Part shown: positions 1 through 11,744 of the stretch, in pieces
Position numbering within the stretch: the first letter of the stretch is position 1
Layout: every line of letters begins with the position of its first letter
Assembly (NCBI RefSeq): GCF_036588685.1
Contig: NW_026963295.1
Span: 3,410,001 to 3,474,000 of the forward strand
Source of the DNA: Mytilus trossulus
Lineage: Eukaryota > Mollusca > Bivalvia > Mytilida > Mytilidae
DNA length: 64,000 nucleotides
Direction: 5' to 3'
Position numbers and translations under genes: made by a program
Notes under the pieces: model-generated
The model's input: the letters and a program-made list of their open reading frames with translations, nothing else
Databases searched by the model: none
What the model was told of the DNA's origin: nothing

Positions 1-2614
1 AGCAGCCCGTTTTGTGAGGATGTCATTAGGTATCAATCTAAACTGATCACTGAAGTTTAATTGACCACAAACAAACTAAAGGTAGAAAAAAACACTTGCC
101 ACATCTCCTATTTGACAAGTTTAAACATATTCAAATAATAGTTAGACAGTATTCACAAAATTGCTGGTTTTTGTTTCTTTTACATTAGCTAAAGGTTTTC
201 AATTTCACAAAACGTGTTTAAACACGCAGCAGAACACAAGTCTGTCCATGTCAGAAACCTCTATCCTTCGATAGTCTTGTTAACAATTTCTTAAGTTAAA
301 GCTCAATTTTATATATTGGAGTTTAGTGTATCGTAGCTACATGAAGTGCCCATTTAAAAACGATGATATTTTTTCAATCGTATTATTTTGAAAATATAGT
401 TCACCATTTCATTTATTTTCACTGGTACAAATAAAATATGTTTTTTGAAACACACAAACAGGTGTAGGGCTTGTATGGATACTTTAACCAGAAATGTTAT
501 TAAATCCATAACGTATTTTGTAATTAGAACGGTTTTCAGATTATTTGTTTGCCATGGCATCGGATTTTTTTTTAAAGAATGTACAATGTATGTTTTATTT
601 ATATGTTTTGCATAGTCTGAGTCGTTGGAGTTCTGTCGCATTTATGTATAACATTATCTCCTTTTATTCAAAACCAAATGAATGGCCTGAGTATCTATAT
701 ATTTATATAATGAGAAGGGACTCAAGCACTCAAGAACCACAACAATTAAAACATAAGATATTATTAGGAACCAACGAATCCGAAAATATGTCCAATATGT
801 TCAATAGGCAAGCAATGCTTGGGGAGATTATTTGATTGATTGATTTATTAAGTGATTGTTGTTTTCTTGTCTACGTCTAGTGAAAAATATTTATAATTTT
901 AAGGACGAAAACAAATACAAAATTAATACACACATAAAATAAGGTAAAATAAAAAGTATTGACCAACATGAAGGGCGGAAAATTTAAAAACCCATTGGAG
1001 AATAAGGGTTACCTGGATAGGGATAGAAAGGAAGCCTGAAGACAGACCACATACGTACCCCTGATAGAATCATAGCAATATTTTCAAACAAAAAAAAGCT
1101 TTGCACTCTCTCAAAAAAATGTTAACGTCTTTAATATATTTAGACGCGGTTGGTTCATCATTTACATTCAAAACGCAGACTGAAACCCAATGTCTGTAAC
1201 GTTTTCTCTGTCAAAACACATCCATTGGGCCATGAAAAACAAAACGCTGCCCAATAGACTGACCTGAGTTTTGAAAAAAATAGTAACAGACTCTATATCA
1301 AAATAGATTCAATCAGACAAAACTGAAAAAAAATGTTTCTTTTTGAGGAAAATTTTGTGTTATCTGAAGTAATTGTTTATTTTACATAAAGGAACCTGTA
1401 AAGCATCTATCTTTTATTCAAATCAAATACTCGTTCTCGCTGTTAATAATTCTTAACGTAAAATGAGTCGTCGAGGTAGACATACTCAATACATTTACAT
1501 TTTTATATTTCTAATAAATTGTGACATATTGCAGTATGTAAGCAATACACAGTAAGTCTTTCCTCGCTGCTATCGTCCGAACATAAAATTTGCATGAATG
1601 AAACTGATGAATAAACCTGAAGGACAATAGTACACAAAACATCTTTATTTCTAACATCAGAATGTCAATAATGTATGATGACTAGGAACTTGTCAAAGAA
1701 GAAAAATTATGTGTATATCAATTGTTAAATTGATTCAAATAATGAAATATTTCTTGAGCATGTCATGTGTGAAATTGAACGGTATGTAATGCTTTCAAGT
1801 CAGAAATTATATGTTGACAGGAAATCTAATTACAACAATTAATATTTTTATATTAAATGAATAAGACATTTTGGGAAATACTTAGGACTTTCTATCCTAT
1901 ACAAAATTATTAGATGCAAATATGATTTAAGCTTTTTAAATGTTTTATCAGGAACACTTTCTTTGGCTTTTTATTCCAACATTACTGCTTAAGCCGTGTG
2001 TACATGAAATGCGCGTATTCCAGACAGTTTAACAGGTTTTGTTACATTTTGTAATAGACAAGAAGTTGAAATCAGGTTCATATCTTAAGAATTAACACTC
2101 ATACGACTCATTATGTAAAGCATCACAAAACTAAAGATATAAACATGCAATTTAATAATACTTTTAGATATTTGAATGATATGTTGGCTCTCAATAATGA
2201 CGACTTCAGTATGTATACTAAAGAAATATATCCTGTTGAACTTACTTTAAATAAAGCTAATACTAACAATGACCACTGCCATTTCCTCGATCTTGATATC
2301 TAAATCACTAACAAAAAGCTTAATAATATTAAAATTTATGATAAAAGAGATGATTATCCATTTCCTATCGTTAATTATACATTTTTAGATGATGACGTTC
2401 CCTTGTCACCATCTTACGCTGTGTATATATCTCAACTTTTACGATTCGGTCGTGTATGTAACAATGTTTTAGATTTAACGAGAGAAATTTAGGTATTACT
2501 GAAAAATTATAACACCAGGGTTTTGGATTTCACAAAATAGTCAAAACATTTACTAAATTTTATTATCGGTATAAAGACATCATTCGTTAATATAGCTCAA
2601 CATGCAGACTTTTT
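1..2614. repeat. segmental duplication, copy A
   Basis: This whole stretch reappears in the same orientation at 61383-64000, where the window ends, so the true length is unknown. Positions 1 to about 1500 differ from the second copy by scattered substitutions and small indels. From about 1510 to 2614 I find only one difference (near 1841). The interval has no supportable gene apart from the retroelement fragment that starts near 2140. A short open frame at 545-835 is broken by a stop in the second copy and is not called. Confidence 0.9.
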
Positions 2615-3430
2615 ATACGTTCGGGTATTTAACATCGAAATTTTTCTGGAAATATTTTTTATAAAGCACAAAAATGTCAGTATTCACCTCAGAAACTAAC
2701 AAAACCTTTAAATAGACTTATTAAGAAGGGATATAGTTACCATACTGTTGTTAGGTCATTAAAGATTGCATATTTTGGCATCGAAACTATACATATTTAT
2801 TCAAAAAACAGTTGTTGGCATGACACTGGTTTTATCTTCTCATATATGGTATGATGGTATGATACTAAACCCCTAACGGGAAGGATTGTGCCTGATATTC
2901 ATATGATGAAATCATAATCTTTCAATCAGTTTAATTAAAGTCTGGCGCTGGCATGTCAGTTAACTGCTAGTAGTCTGTTGTTATTTATGTATATTATTGT
3001 CATTTTGTTTATTTTCTTTGGTTATATCTTCTGACATCAGACTCGGACTTCTCTTGAACTGAATTTAAATGTGCGTTTTGTTATGCGTTTACTTTTTAAC
3101 ATTGGCTAGAGGTATAGGAGGAGGGTTGAGATGTCAAAAACATGTTTAACCCCGCCGCATTTTTGCGCCTGTCCCAAGTCAGGAGCCTCTGGCCTTTGTT
3201 AGTCTTGTATTCTTTCAATTTTAGTTCCTTGTGTACAATTTGGAAATAAGTATGGCGTTCATTATCACTGAACCTGTAAATATTTGTTTAGGGGTCAGCG
3301 AAAGGACGCCTCCGGGTGCGGTAATTACTCGCTACATTGAAAACATGTTGGTGACCTGCTGCTGTTGTGTTTTCCTGAGGTCGAGTTGTTGTCTCTTTTA
3401 CACATTCCCCATTTCCATAACACGACAATG
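2140..3430 (+). mobile_element. 3' part of a retroelement: broken reverse transcriptase plus common 3' tail
   Basis: Conceptual translation from about 2144 gives a reverse-transcriptase-like stretch. It has a degenerate YxDD motif (RYLNDMLALNN, second position Asn-Asp), then a LYDKRDD-type block seen here as IYDKRDDYPFP, then AVYISQLLRFGR. Stops interrupt it at about 2302 and 2490. The tail from about 2930 to 3430 is a dispersed repeat with further copies at 24780-25075 and 39225-39535, and a short piece at 53030-53115. The RT family is not assigned; it resembles proteins often annotated in mussel genomes as retroelement-derived. It is non-functional. The first 475 bp recur in the duplicated copy at 63526-64000. 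Confidence 0.7.
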
Positions 3431-3640
3431 AACATGCGCACTATGCAGCCAAACACACAACAGAAACAACAGAAAAAAACATAATTTAATATATGTGAAA
3501 GTTGGGTATATCAATACCGAGATAAATCATTTGGCATTGACAATTTACATTGTATAAAACAGTCATAGTAGGGAATAGGGTATGTTCTGTAAATAGTGGA
3601 AACGACATTAATGTTAAAGTATAATCTAAGACGTGTGTAA

Positions 3641-4016
3641 ATTGTTATCAAAGGTACCAGGATTATAATTTAGTACGCCAGACGCGCGTTTTGTCTACAT
3701 AAGACTTATCAGTGACGCTCATATCAAAATAGTAATAAACCAAACAAATACAAAGTTGAAGAGCACTGAGGATCCGAAATTCCAAAAAGTTGTGCCAAAT
3801 ACGGCTAAGGTAATTTATGCCTGGGATGAGAAAATCCTTAGTTTTTCGAAAAATTCAAAGTTTTGTAAACAGAAAATTTCTAAAAAAAAATGACCACATA
3901 ATTGATATTCATGTCAACACCGAAGTGCTGACTACTGGGCTGGTGATACCCTCGAGGACGAAACGTCCACCAGCAGAGGCATCGACCCAGTGGTATAATC
4001 TACGTAATATAATTTA
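3641..4016. repeat. dispersed repeat, first unit of a head-to-tail dimer
   Basis: This unit begins at a GGTACCAGGATTATAATTTA-type block and repeats at an offset of 377 bp. A third, shorter copy lies at 14308-14440 in intron 4 of gene 1, and a degenerate one at about 41475-41560. It contains open frames without coding character. On the minus strand it carries a hammerhead-like core, but in this copy two core positions are changed (CTGATAAG and CAAAAC). Confidence 0.8.
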
Positions 4017-4345
4017 AATTGTTATCAAAGGTACCAGGATTATAATTTAGAACGCCAGACGCGCGTTTCGTCTACATAATACTCATCAGTGACGCTCATA
4101 TCAAAATAGTAATAAACCAAACAAATACAAAGTTGAAGAGCATTGAGGATCCAAAATTCCATAAAGTTGTGCCAAATACGGCTAAGGTAATCTATGCCTG
4201 GGATAAGAAAATCCTTAGTTTTTCGAAAAATTCAAAGTTTTGTAAACAGGAAATTTATAAAAATGACCACATAATTTATATTCATGTCACCACCGAAGTG
4301 CTGACTACTGGGCTTGTGATACCCTCTGGGACGATAATGTTGTTC
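4017..4345. repeat. dispersed repeat, second unit of the dimer
   Basis: This unit matches 3641-3970 closely, including the GATCCGAAATTCC/GATCCAAAATTCC region and the TTTTTCGAAAAATTC block. It then diverges after about 4335. The head-to-tail arrangement of two units resembles the organisation of small ribozyme-bearing repeats, but the dimer could equally be a chance tandem duplication. Confidence 0.75.
4048..4092 (-). ncRNA. hammerhead-ribozyme-like motif (candidate)
   Basis: Read on the minus strand, this stretch has CTGATGAG (4082-4089), a 12-13 nt stem II region, then CGAAAC, a possible ACGC/GCGT stem III and a GTT cleavage triplet. Core residues of the hammerhead family are all present in this copy. 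In the sister copy stem II pairs perfectly (GTCT/AGAC) but the core is mutated. I could not find a convincing stem I in any copy, so catalytic activity is doubtful. Known ribozymes of this type occur in animal retrozymes and Penelope-like elements. Confidence 0.35.
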
Positions 4346-4529
4346 TTTATGTTAGACACATCGTATATATCAACCAATTCATTGTTGTGTTGATCACAGT
4401 AACGTATTGAGATATGTGAACATCGTACTACGGAACATAGGGTATACCACTGCTGAGAAATGGATTGGTAATTGGGAACTCATCCCGTTTGTCATGGATT
4501 GTCGTGTGTAGTCGTCAGCCTCATTCAAT

Positions 4530-4875
4530 ATTGAGGACACTATCAAGGTATGCAGCAGTCCCTTTTGTGCCATTAGTATCCATGCTTTTAAGTTCAATTG
4601 GATAAATGAGATGCAAGTCTGACAAAAAAATGGTTATTCGGTGAGAGGACATCATCAGTATATCTGCAAGTAAAATTAAAGAATTGTGTAAGTTCCTTTT
4701 TCTTCTTGTCTTGTAGAAAGTTCTGAATGAATACTGATTCATACGAGTACAAAAACAACCCAGGCAGATTATGTTTACTACTAGTATCCATTGAAATATC
4801 AATCCTCCAAACGCAACATATCATGTCCAAAGCTGATAAGAACACCAGAGGTCGACCTGCATAATTGTCGACCAA
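4530..4875 (-). pseudogene. reverse-transcriptase fragment
   Basis: Minus-strand translations in two frames give GLFLYSYESVFIQ, then CRYTDDVLSPNN (a degenerate YxDD motif), then PIELKS and TAAYLDSVL. The same blocks in the same order occur in the better preserved fragment at 28936-29490. A frame change between the blocks shows it is decayed. It probably belongs to the second RT family in this window, whose 3' tail is seen at 28637-28870. Confidence 0.65.
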
Positions 4876-5629
4876 GTTTTATAACATGTATAAAGAATGA
4901 AAACAACACAATATCAATTGCTTATTCATGTTATTGTTTTCTACGTTTTAACCCGCCATCGTCAGGAATGCTTAAAATTAAAAAAAATGTCAAATACCTA
5001 TAGAAACCAATACACTCAAAGAGATATATAACAACATAACCTGAATTATTTGAATCCTTAGATTCTTTATGTTGCAATTGTTTTTAAACCGGCAAATTTA
5101 GAAAAGTTTGCCACTAATGATTCCAGTAGTTATGTATCTTAGCGGATGATACCCTTGACCGTTTTAATATTTTATATTGGCCGATGCATTGTCTTTATTA
5201 GTATTGGTGAGAATATCTACAGGGTAAACATTTCTTTTGTCGTAAATTTTATCTAGGAGTTTTTCATGTGAAAATGATATCTTAATCTTTGAAAGGATAG
5301 TGCTCAGGGTTTATATGTTATTGATATTTTGTAAGTTCTGAATAAATTTCAGCAGTATATTAAGACACTTCTTGATTAATCAACGAAACAATTCCATCAG
5401 GATAACAGTTCATGTTGTTTAATTTAATTATCAATGTAATGCAATTTCGACGGGTTTCGACTGGAGTATGTTATTTGACACTCTCCGCTTAACCCAACGA
5501 AGCTGTACTAATTACCAAACAAACGTGTCACTACGTTCGTTAAAATGTCTAAGCGATAATTTCGATTTTACTATTTAGAACCCTTTGTATAATAATTTCC
5601 ATTTTAGAAGCAAACATCTGTCCAGGAAA
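4876..5629. other. no gene seen
   Basis: AT-rich sequence with no convincing open frame or homology to other parts of the window. It lies between two pieces of the same retroelement family and may be a decayed middle part. Confidence 0.5.
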
Positions 5630-5770
5630 TTGTGATCGGGAAAATATGCTCTTTGTTAGCATATCAATTGAGAGATATTTATTTCATATGCAGGGTCAGT
5701 TGGAATGTTGCTATTCCTAATCGAGGTATTTCGAGATGGAATTCACAATCTGAAGGATACTTTATTGTAT
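5630..5770 (-). mobile_element. small retroelement fragment
   Basis: The block with CATATGCAGGGTCAGTTGGA, GGAATGTTGCTA and GGAATTCACAATCTGAAG matches, with divergence, the minus-strand RT fragment around 29150-29240. The order and orientation are the same as in that copy, so this is a remnant of the same element family. Confidence 0.5.
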
Positions 5771-6265
5771 CAGTGATACTCCTTATCTCAAGATATAATG
5801 GGATGATGCATATATCATAGTCACCAAACCTTGATATAGTGGTTTGTCGAATTTGGTGATAATACTTATTTTATGTTTGCATACCAAGTCTTTGGAACTT
5901 TGTTTGGTATGTTTAAAAGAGACAGGCGTGCTTCTTATAATGTTTGAAATAGATACAAGACAAAACTGCTGCTGTATGATTTATTCCATAATATTTCTCG
6001 AAATCGTTTTATTTTTTTGTAAACTTCACATCTTAATTACATGTTCTATGAATGTCTTCATTGAACTCGATAATTGGACTTTTATGACTGAATTATTGTA
6101 ATTACATTTAAACAAACACGCTCAAGATAATATTTCAATTGATTCATGTTTCTGTAATTAGCTAATTATTTCGTGTTTAATTAGTATTTAAAATAGTTAG
6201 TGTTTACTACTAAGGTGTTTAAAATTTAGTTAAAAGTGTTATAGAAGGATTTATTTTCAAAAAAG
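5771..6265. other. upstream region of lectin gene 1
   Basis: No coding potential is seen. The part from about 6130 (ATTGATTCATGTTTCTG, AGCTAATTATTTCGT) is weakly similar to 37795-37850 upstream of gene 2. Some of it may therefore be shared promoter-proximal sequence. Confidence 0.4.
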
Positions 6266-6271
6266 TATAAA
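6266..6271 (+). promoter_or_regulatory. TATA-like box, gene 1 (weak)
   Basis: TATAAA lies 44-49 bp before the start codon. It would give a very short 5' leader, so it may be a chance match in AT-rich DNA. There is no transcript evidence. Confidence 0.2.
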
Positions 6272-6314
6272 CATTCATAAACAGCGTAACAGACATCGTA
6301 CACATTTCGAAACC

Positions 6315-6609
6315 ATGGTTGATTTTATTGTTGTGTTTTTATGTGTTATATTTTCAATAGAATTTGCACAGCTGAATGTAATAAAACGTAAATTTATAAC
6401 AACAAAATATAGAAGAATTATACCGACTAGTACAACAATCATACAACAAATGACCCCGTCTCCAGCGGTCTGTGCATCTTTGTGTACCATTGAGGAAATA
6501 TGCTGCTGTGCAAGTTATGATACGAAAACAATGCAGTGCAACCTAGATGCATCTTGCTGCCCAAAAAGTGAGATTTCAGCAGATGCACTGTTGTTGAAAA
6601 AGTCAAAAG
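6315..6609 (+). CDS. C-type lectin gene 1, exon 1 (signal peptide and PAN-like domain)
   Basis: This is the first coding exon of a secreted, 230-residue C-type lectin. The start codon sits in a strong context (accATGg). Residues 1-18 form a hydrophobic signal peptide ending FA before QLNV. Residues 53-82 hold eight cysteines in the pattern VCASLC, ICCCASYD, QCNLD, SCC, which resembles a short PAN/apple-like domain found before lectin domains in bivalves (family assignment tentative). The donor AG/GTAAAAG ends the exon in phase 1. The mature protein would be extracellular, probably a pathogen- or food-particle-recognition lectin in haemolymph or mucus; that role is inferred from the family. 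The same exon in gene 2 is at 37990-38305. Confidence 0.87.
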
Positions 6610-7509
6610 GTAAAAGTAGTATAGTGTGTGGGTTTTTTTAATTTAGTATACATTAACCTTTTTACTACAGAAGGAAAAAATGAAAGAATACTTACATGTT
6701 CAACAAACGTTTAAAAGGTTACATGGCAATCAATGTTTTTGATTTTAAAACTTAAAAAAGATAAACTAAGGATGCTTTTCCATTATAATGCCAAATGTAT
6801 TTAAGTGAAAAAAAGAAAAGCTCATAAATAAAAAATGATTATACATTTGCCATTTTTTTCTTTCTTATGTGAGTTTGATATGCTTATACGATTTGATAAT
6901 AACGGTAGACCATCATAAAGGTTAAATCAAGAGACATTTATATATTTACTTCGGTTTCACCAAGGTAAAAATGCTGATGTATTTAATGAACTTAAAACTC
7001 TAGTAGACAGAAAAGTAAAACAAACCATACAGTTTTTTGACAATAGGCTGATAAGAGATTAGGGGTCTGATATAAAATAAGTTGTATTTTCCGTAATTTG
7101 CCAAATGAGAATATAATGACCAAATTCAAATAAAACAGTATTCAATAAAATAAATTTGACCGACATAAACCAGCGACTAAATTCAGGCTTCTGACTTGGG
7201 ACCGGCACATTATGAACCATGTGTTGATATTTCTTATTTTGCACAATTCTCAAACCTTATGATAAGTCTTTTGTCTAAAACACATGATTACATCGAAGAG
7301 CTACCGTAAACCATATTACAAATAAAAAGCTTTTGGTAACCAGAGAACGAATTCCATATCCGAACCCAACCGATCTAGGTTTCAAATCATACATTTATCA
7401 CTGAATCATATTCTCGATACTCATTCAAAAACCTTAAAGTTGTTTTGATTTAGGTTACATGTATGTCATTCTCTTTTTAAAGTCTAATTATCTAATAATC
7501 AAATTTCAG
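6610..7509. other. intron 1 of gene 1
   Basis: A 900-bp phase-1 intron bounded by GT and AG. The 3' half from about 7080 is homologous to 44170-44547 in gene 2, where the same intron has grown to 6.2 kb. No other element is recognised here. Confidence 0.75.
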
Positions 7510-7598
7510 TTTCACTTCCATGTCCAATCGGATGGTTAAAAAACGAAAACAAATGCTACTACTTCAGCAATGAACTGAAAGATTGGACAAATGCTAAG
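7510..7598 (+). CDS. C-type lectin gene 1, exon 2 (start of lectin domain)
   Basis: This 89-bp exon (phase 1 in, phase 0 out) encodes residues 99-128. It opens the lectin domain with CPIGW and KCYYFS, whose two cysteines form the extra N-terminal disulfide of long-form lectin domains, followed by the WTNAK helix start. Acceptor TTTCAG and donor AAG/GTTGGT are at the same place in gene 2 (44548-44636), which also has 89 bp. Confidence 0.88.
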
Positions 7599-8040
7599 GT
7601 TGGTAATTCGAAATGTATTTCATATTATCGTATGTTGCTAGCACTATTATAACATTTAGTAACATTCTATTTGGGTAAATAGACAAGCTTTTTATCACTT
7701 TTTTTTATTAAATTTTATTTTTAAATGTATTGATAATTTTTGGTATGTCATCTGAAGCTCATTCTTGCTATAGGTTTATGAATAAAAAAAAGATGCCGTA
7801 CTTTTACAAATAATACAACTCTCCATAAGACACCAACTGACACAGAAATTAACAACTTTTGTTATACCTTTCATATCTTTTTTTTAAATTTCTATTGGAT
7901 AAAACGTTATCACGCGTCATGGAGTAATTCTGTTGTTTGTCATTCAATTGCAAGGAAGGACGAATCACTCTAAAAATGTTCACCAGCGGTGCATAACCTA
8001 TTATTCACTTTTTAAGTTTGTTGATTTGTACTTGATTTAC

Positions 8041-8330
8041 CTCCCATGAAAATGACATCACATACGTATATAAACAAAATGGCAGCGTACGCGTTACCTG
8101 ACTGGTAGTCCATCGAGAGACGAGGAAATAAGGAATTGGACATGAATACAGCTGACAGTGTTAGCAGCCGATGATACTTAAGTTACCTCCCCTGAAAATG
8201 ACATCACATACGTATATAAACAAAATGGCAGTGTACACGTTACCTGACTGGTAGCCCATCGAGAGACGAGGAAATAAGGCATTGGACATGAATACAGCTG
8301 ACAGTGCTAGCAGCCGATGATATCTCTTAT
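8041..8330. repeat. 146-bp tandem duplication
   Basis: Two head-to-tail copies begin at CTCCCATGAAAATGACATCA (8041) and CTCCCCTGAAAATGACATCA (8187). They share the CCATCGAGAGACGAGG and CAGCCGATGATA blocks with only a few substitutions. It is absent from gene 2 intron 2, so it arose after, or was lost since, the gene duplication. Confidence 0.85.
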
Positions 8331-8699
8331 AAACGGTCCTTTCCAAGGCAATCAATAATTTACAAAAAAAATCAATTTTTGTTGTAAATTCGAGAAATTC
8401 TAGAACACAAATGTATTTTAAACGTCAGTTTGTGTTTGTTATGTTAAAAACATAGACTAGTAAGTGTTCGAAAAGCCCTTCCACTGTTAGTTCGGTAAAA
8501 TAAAACAATTGTTGCGCCCACAATGAAATAACCTGCTCGTGTTGATAATTTTAAACATTCATCTCCTCAACGGGCCATAATGGTAAATAGTTCACTGTAA
8601 GGCCTATAACGATGAACAGAACCTTTAATTCGCTATAAAAGGCTCTGCATTGACTTAAATTAAATAAATTGAACGGGAAAAAAAAACATGTATATGTAT

Positions 8700-8830
8700 G
8701 TAGGGCCTATGTTGTCATGTTGTCTAGCGCGTTGGGCATAGTGCAAGGTAATTTGGTGCCACGATATCTCAGTAGCATGTGTTCGAATCCCGATCAGGGA
8801 AGAAAAAAACGTTTGCTTCTAAAAAAAATA
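8700..8830 (+). mobile_element. tRNA-derived SINE in intron 2
   Basis: The plus strand has an A-box-like TCTAGCGCGTTGG and, about 60 bp on, a B-box-like GTTCGAATCCC followed by GATCAGGGAAGAA. A homologous copy lies at 45036-45125 in gene 2 at the matching intron position. It is not a functional tRNA gene: no cloverleaf with an acceptor stem is evident. Confidence 0.6.
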
Positions 8831-8884
8831 GAGATCTATCTTTATTGGGCTGTTATTAAGACGACCTATGTGTATGTATTACAG

Positions 8885-8972
8885 ATTGTCTGTGAAGATG
8901 ATGGAGGATTGCTTGTAGAAGTAGATTCAAAAGGTGAAAACGACTTTTTAAAGTTGTCAGCATGCGCGACAA
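8885..8972 (+). CDS. C-type lectin gene 1, exon 3
   Basis: This 88-bp exon (phase 0 in, phase 1 out) encodes residues 129-157. C131 in IVCEDDGG is the first conserved cysteine of the lectin core disulfide. GGLLVEVDSKGENDFL matches the helix-2 signature of the family. C155 near the end is unpaired in the family pattern and is Ser in gene 2. Donor is ACAA/GTATGT, identical in gene 2. Confidence 0.88.
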
Positions 8973-9668
8973 GTATGTATATTCATTGCATTAAGATGTA
9001 AGCAAGTGAACCAGCAATACACTATGAACTTGCTACGCTTATATTTTTGATAAGTTTTCACAGGTGGACATGTTCTAAGATTGTGATATATCCTTCGTGT
9101 AAAAGTTTTGCATAAACATAAAATGTGAGCATCGGTATTATAACTGTTTTAAAGAAAAAAAGAATTCGGATAATACTACATCATTTCATAAAATATCAAC
9201 TTATTTTATTATATCAATATTTGAAAATTTCCAAACGCTCAGATCATCGGTTGTATACGATTTTTTACTTACAAGGATATTAACTGGTTGAGTACGAAAT
9301 GAAAATTCTGTCAACGAACTAAGAGTCATTACGGTTGACACTCTTCACCAGAGACAAAAAGGTGTAGACCTAAGCAACAATAGGTATCAATATAAATGAT
9401 GAGCGAAACTAATACAGCATAAAAGCTACAAAAACTCATGAAATGTTATTGTATATAATCGAGAAGCCAACGGCCGTATATTTGAACAAAAACAAATATG
9501 ATATACAGCAACAGGCGACAGTCACTGATTTACAGGTTCATTATGTTTTACTCATTTTGAAATCATGTTATGCAAGCACGTTTAACTTAGATAAAGGAAA
9601 CAGTAGTATTCCACAGTTCATAAGTCATAAATCAAAACTATGTTGCATACGATATTTCTACCTACCAG

Positions 9669-10015
9669 TTAACTATAACATCTTAGCCACAAGTTTATCG
9701 TTTTCTGTTTAGTATCAAATTTATATTCAGATCCATTTTGTTTTATCTCGTGATCAATTTTATTTGGAAATCGTCAATGGCAGTCAGCAGGGTTTAAGAA
9801 CATCAGTTGTTCGACCTGTTAGTAAAATGCGTGTTGTTTAAATAGACTTTTTTACTTTTTTGGTCTTTTGGAAAAAGTTGTTTGTGCTGTATTTAGACCC
9901 TTCTACAACGAAATTTGTTTTACATGCACACGTATGAAAATTGCGTTTTTTATCCAACACAATTATACGTTTGAACGTAGTTTTCAATTTAGACTCGTTT
10001 ATATATTTTCGCTTG
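9669..10015. repeat. intron 3 duplicated block, copy 1
   Basis: The block running from AACATCTTAGCCACA through ATGGCAGTCAGCAGGG to GACTCGT recurs at 11391-11735, about 1.72 kb downstream in the same orientation, with moderate divergence. No coding content is seen. Confidence 0.85.
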
Positions 10016-10234
10016 GGCTTGTATCATATTTCCCCTCCAGTTTATATGATCCGTTCATCCCCTATCTATACTATTAAACGAGAAGACCTCATTTTGGGTG
10101 TCGCTTCTCTTCTTTCCACAATAAATTAATCTTCATGCCTCTGTGTCCTATATGTACAATGCATAATCGCATTTGTCATCCATTCATATGATTATCCAGA
10201 TTGAGTTAATTTGGGAGAAAAAAGGCGTCCGGAT

Positions 10235-10465
10235 ATGTTTCCGTCATTGGAAGAAATTTTAAGTCAGATAAGACTTCCGGTTTGCGTTTTCTGTATACTT
10301 TTTAACACACATATACTACGAATATTATAAAGTGTATTATCTGTCTGATATCTGTCATTGGACGAATTTTAATTCAGATTAGACCCTCGGCTTGCGTTTA
10401 TTGTATACTTTGAAAGAAATACTTATACTAGGAATAAAGTGTACTTTCTGTCTGATACCATTTTC
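10235..10465. repeat. 118-bp imperfect tandem repeat
   Basis: GTCATTGGAAGAAATTTTAA to TCTGTCTGATA is repeated once, with the second copy starting at about 10347 (GTCATTGGACGAATTTTAA). A hairpin follows at 10475-10550, with arms ATCCACGGTGGTCA and TGACCGCCGTGGAT. The group may be one decayed element. Confidence 0.65.
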
Positions 10466-11390
10466 AAGTTTACTATCCACGGTGGTCACAGAGTTTATTA
10501 AATAGAGAATGTCTGTATAATATATCAATGACCGCCGTGGATCGATTATTAAACTGAGAATTGAATTTAAAAGAAAATACACTGTATGTATAGTAATAAA
10601 TGAAGCAGGACCTTTTCGGGACGTCAGGAACGGGTGTTTTTAAGATCAAAATTTAAGGATTGACCTTTTCGGGGTCCGGATTTCTTTTTTTCGAATTTCT
10701 GGAAGTCGAGGTATTTAATTTATATTAAATTCGGAACCTCGGGATTTCAAGTTCTTAAGACCGGGATATCTGGATCAGGACCCCTCCCGGTGCGATCCCC
10801 CCTTTTATAAATGTTCATAATACACAGATAAGCGCTAAAATTATCCATGTGTCATTAAAATTAATAGAGAACTAACCAAAAAAAATGATTTCTTTTGTGA
10901 AAAAAGGAGGAGCCGGCCTAGAAAAACAATTATCCTGTCCCAAATTACCTATGACTTTTGATACCTTTTTCTGAAATTCTCCAGTCGTAAAGTTTTTTTA
11001 CGAAAAAAGAAGATGAGGTATGAATGCCAATGAGACACTACTCCGCAAGAGACCAAAATGACACCGAAAACAATATTTAAAGTTAAAAAAAATAATTTTC
11101 CTGTCCCCAAGTACCTATTACTTCCGATACTTTTCCTGAAATTCACAAGTCAGTAAATCTTTAACAAAATTCTTTCTACAGCACTTTAAATACTTTCAAC
11201 AACACTCTAAATGCCCGCGATTTCGCGGGTGTGTTCTAGTAAACTTCTAAAATTCAAGAGTCTATCTGAAATTGAGGGTAAATCATTTGACCTTCGAAAT
11301 ACCGTTTCGACCACTAACATCACTGAAGAGACATATATTGTGAAATCTAGATCTGGTGTATAAAACAATATTGACACCTTGTGTTTGTGT

Positions 11391-11735
11391 CATAACATCT
11401 TAGCCACACGTTTATTGTTTTCTGTTAAGTATTAAATTTATATAAAGATCCATTTTGTTACATCTCGTGATTAATTATATTTGGCAATCGCCAATGGCAG
11501 TCAGCAGGGCTTAAGAATATCAGTTGTTTGACCTGTTAGTCAAATGCGTTTTGTTTAAATATACTTTTTCACTTTTTGGCCTTTTGAAAATGTTGTTTGT
11601 GCTGTATTTTAACCTTTCTACAACGACATTTGTTTTACATGCACACGTATAACAAATTCGTTTTTTATCCAACGCAATCATAGGTTTGAACGTATTTTTT
11701 TCAATTTAGACTCGTATATTTATATATCTTTATCT
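11391..11735. repeat. intron 3 duplicated block, copy 2
   Basis: Second copy of 9669-10015. It leads directly into the repeat at 11745-11860. Confidence 0.85.
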
Positions 11736-11744
11736 TAGTCTTAT

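Larger units (their letters stand above)
7599..8884. other. intron 2 of gene 1
   Basis: Phase-0 intron. It contains a piece of a dispersed repeat at about 7795-7860 (ACTCTCCATAAGACACCAAC), a 146-bp tandem duplication at 8041-8330 and a tRNA-derived SINE at about 8700-8830. The repeat piece and the SINE also occur in gene 2 intron 2, so they predate the gene duplication. Confidence 0.75.

Noticed and set aside
545-835. 96-codon frame partly preserved in the duplicated copy
   Set aside because: The second copy (61747-62232) has a stop in the middle and scattered amino-acid changes. No domain is seen, so conservation reflects recent duplication only.
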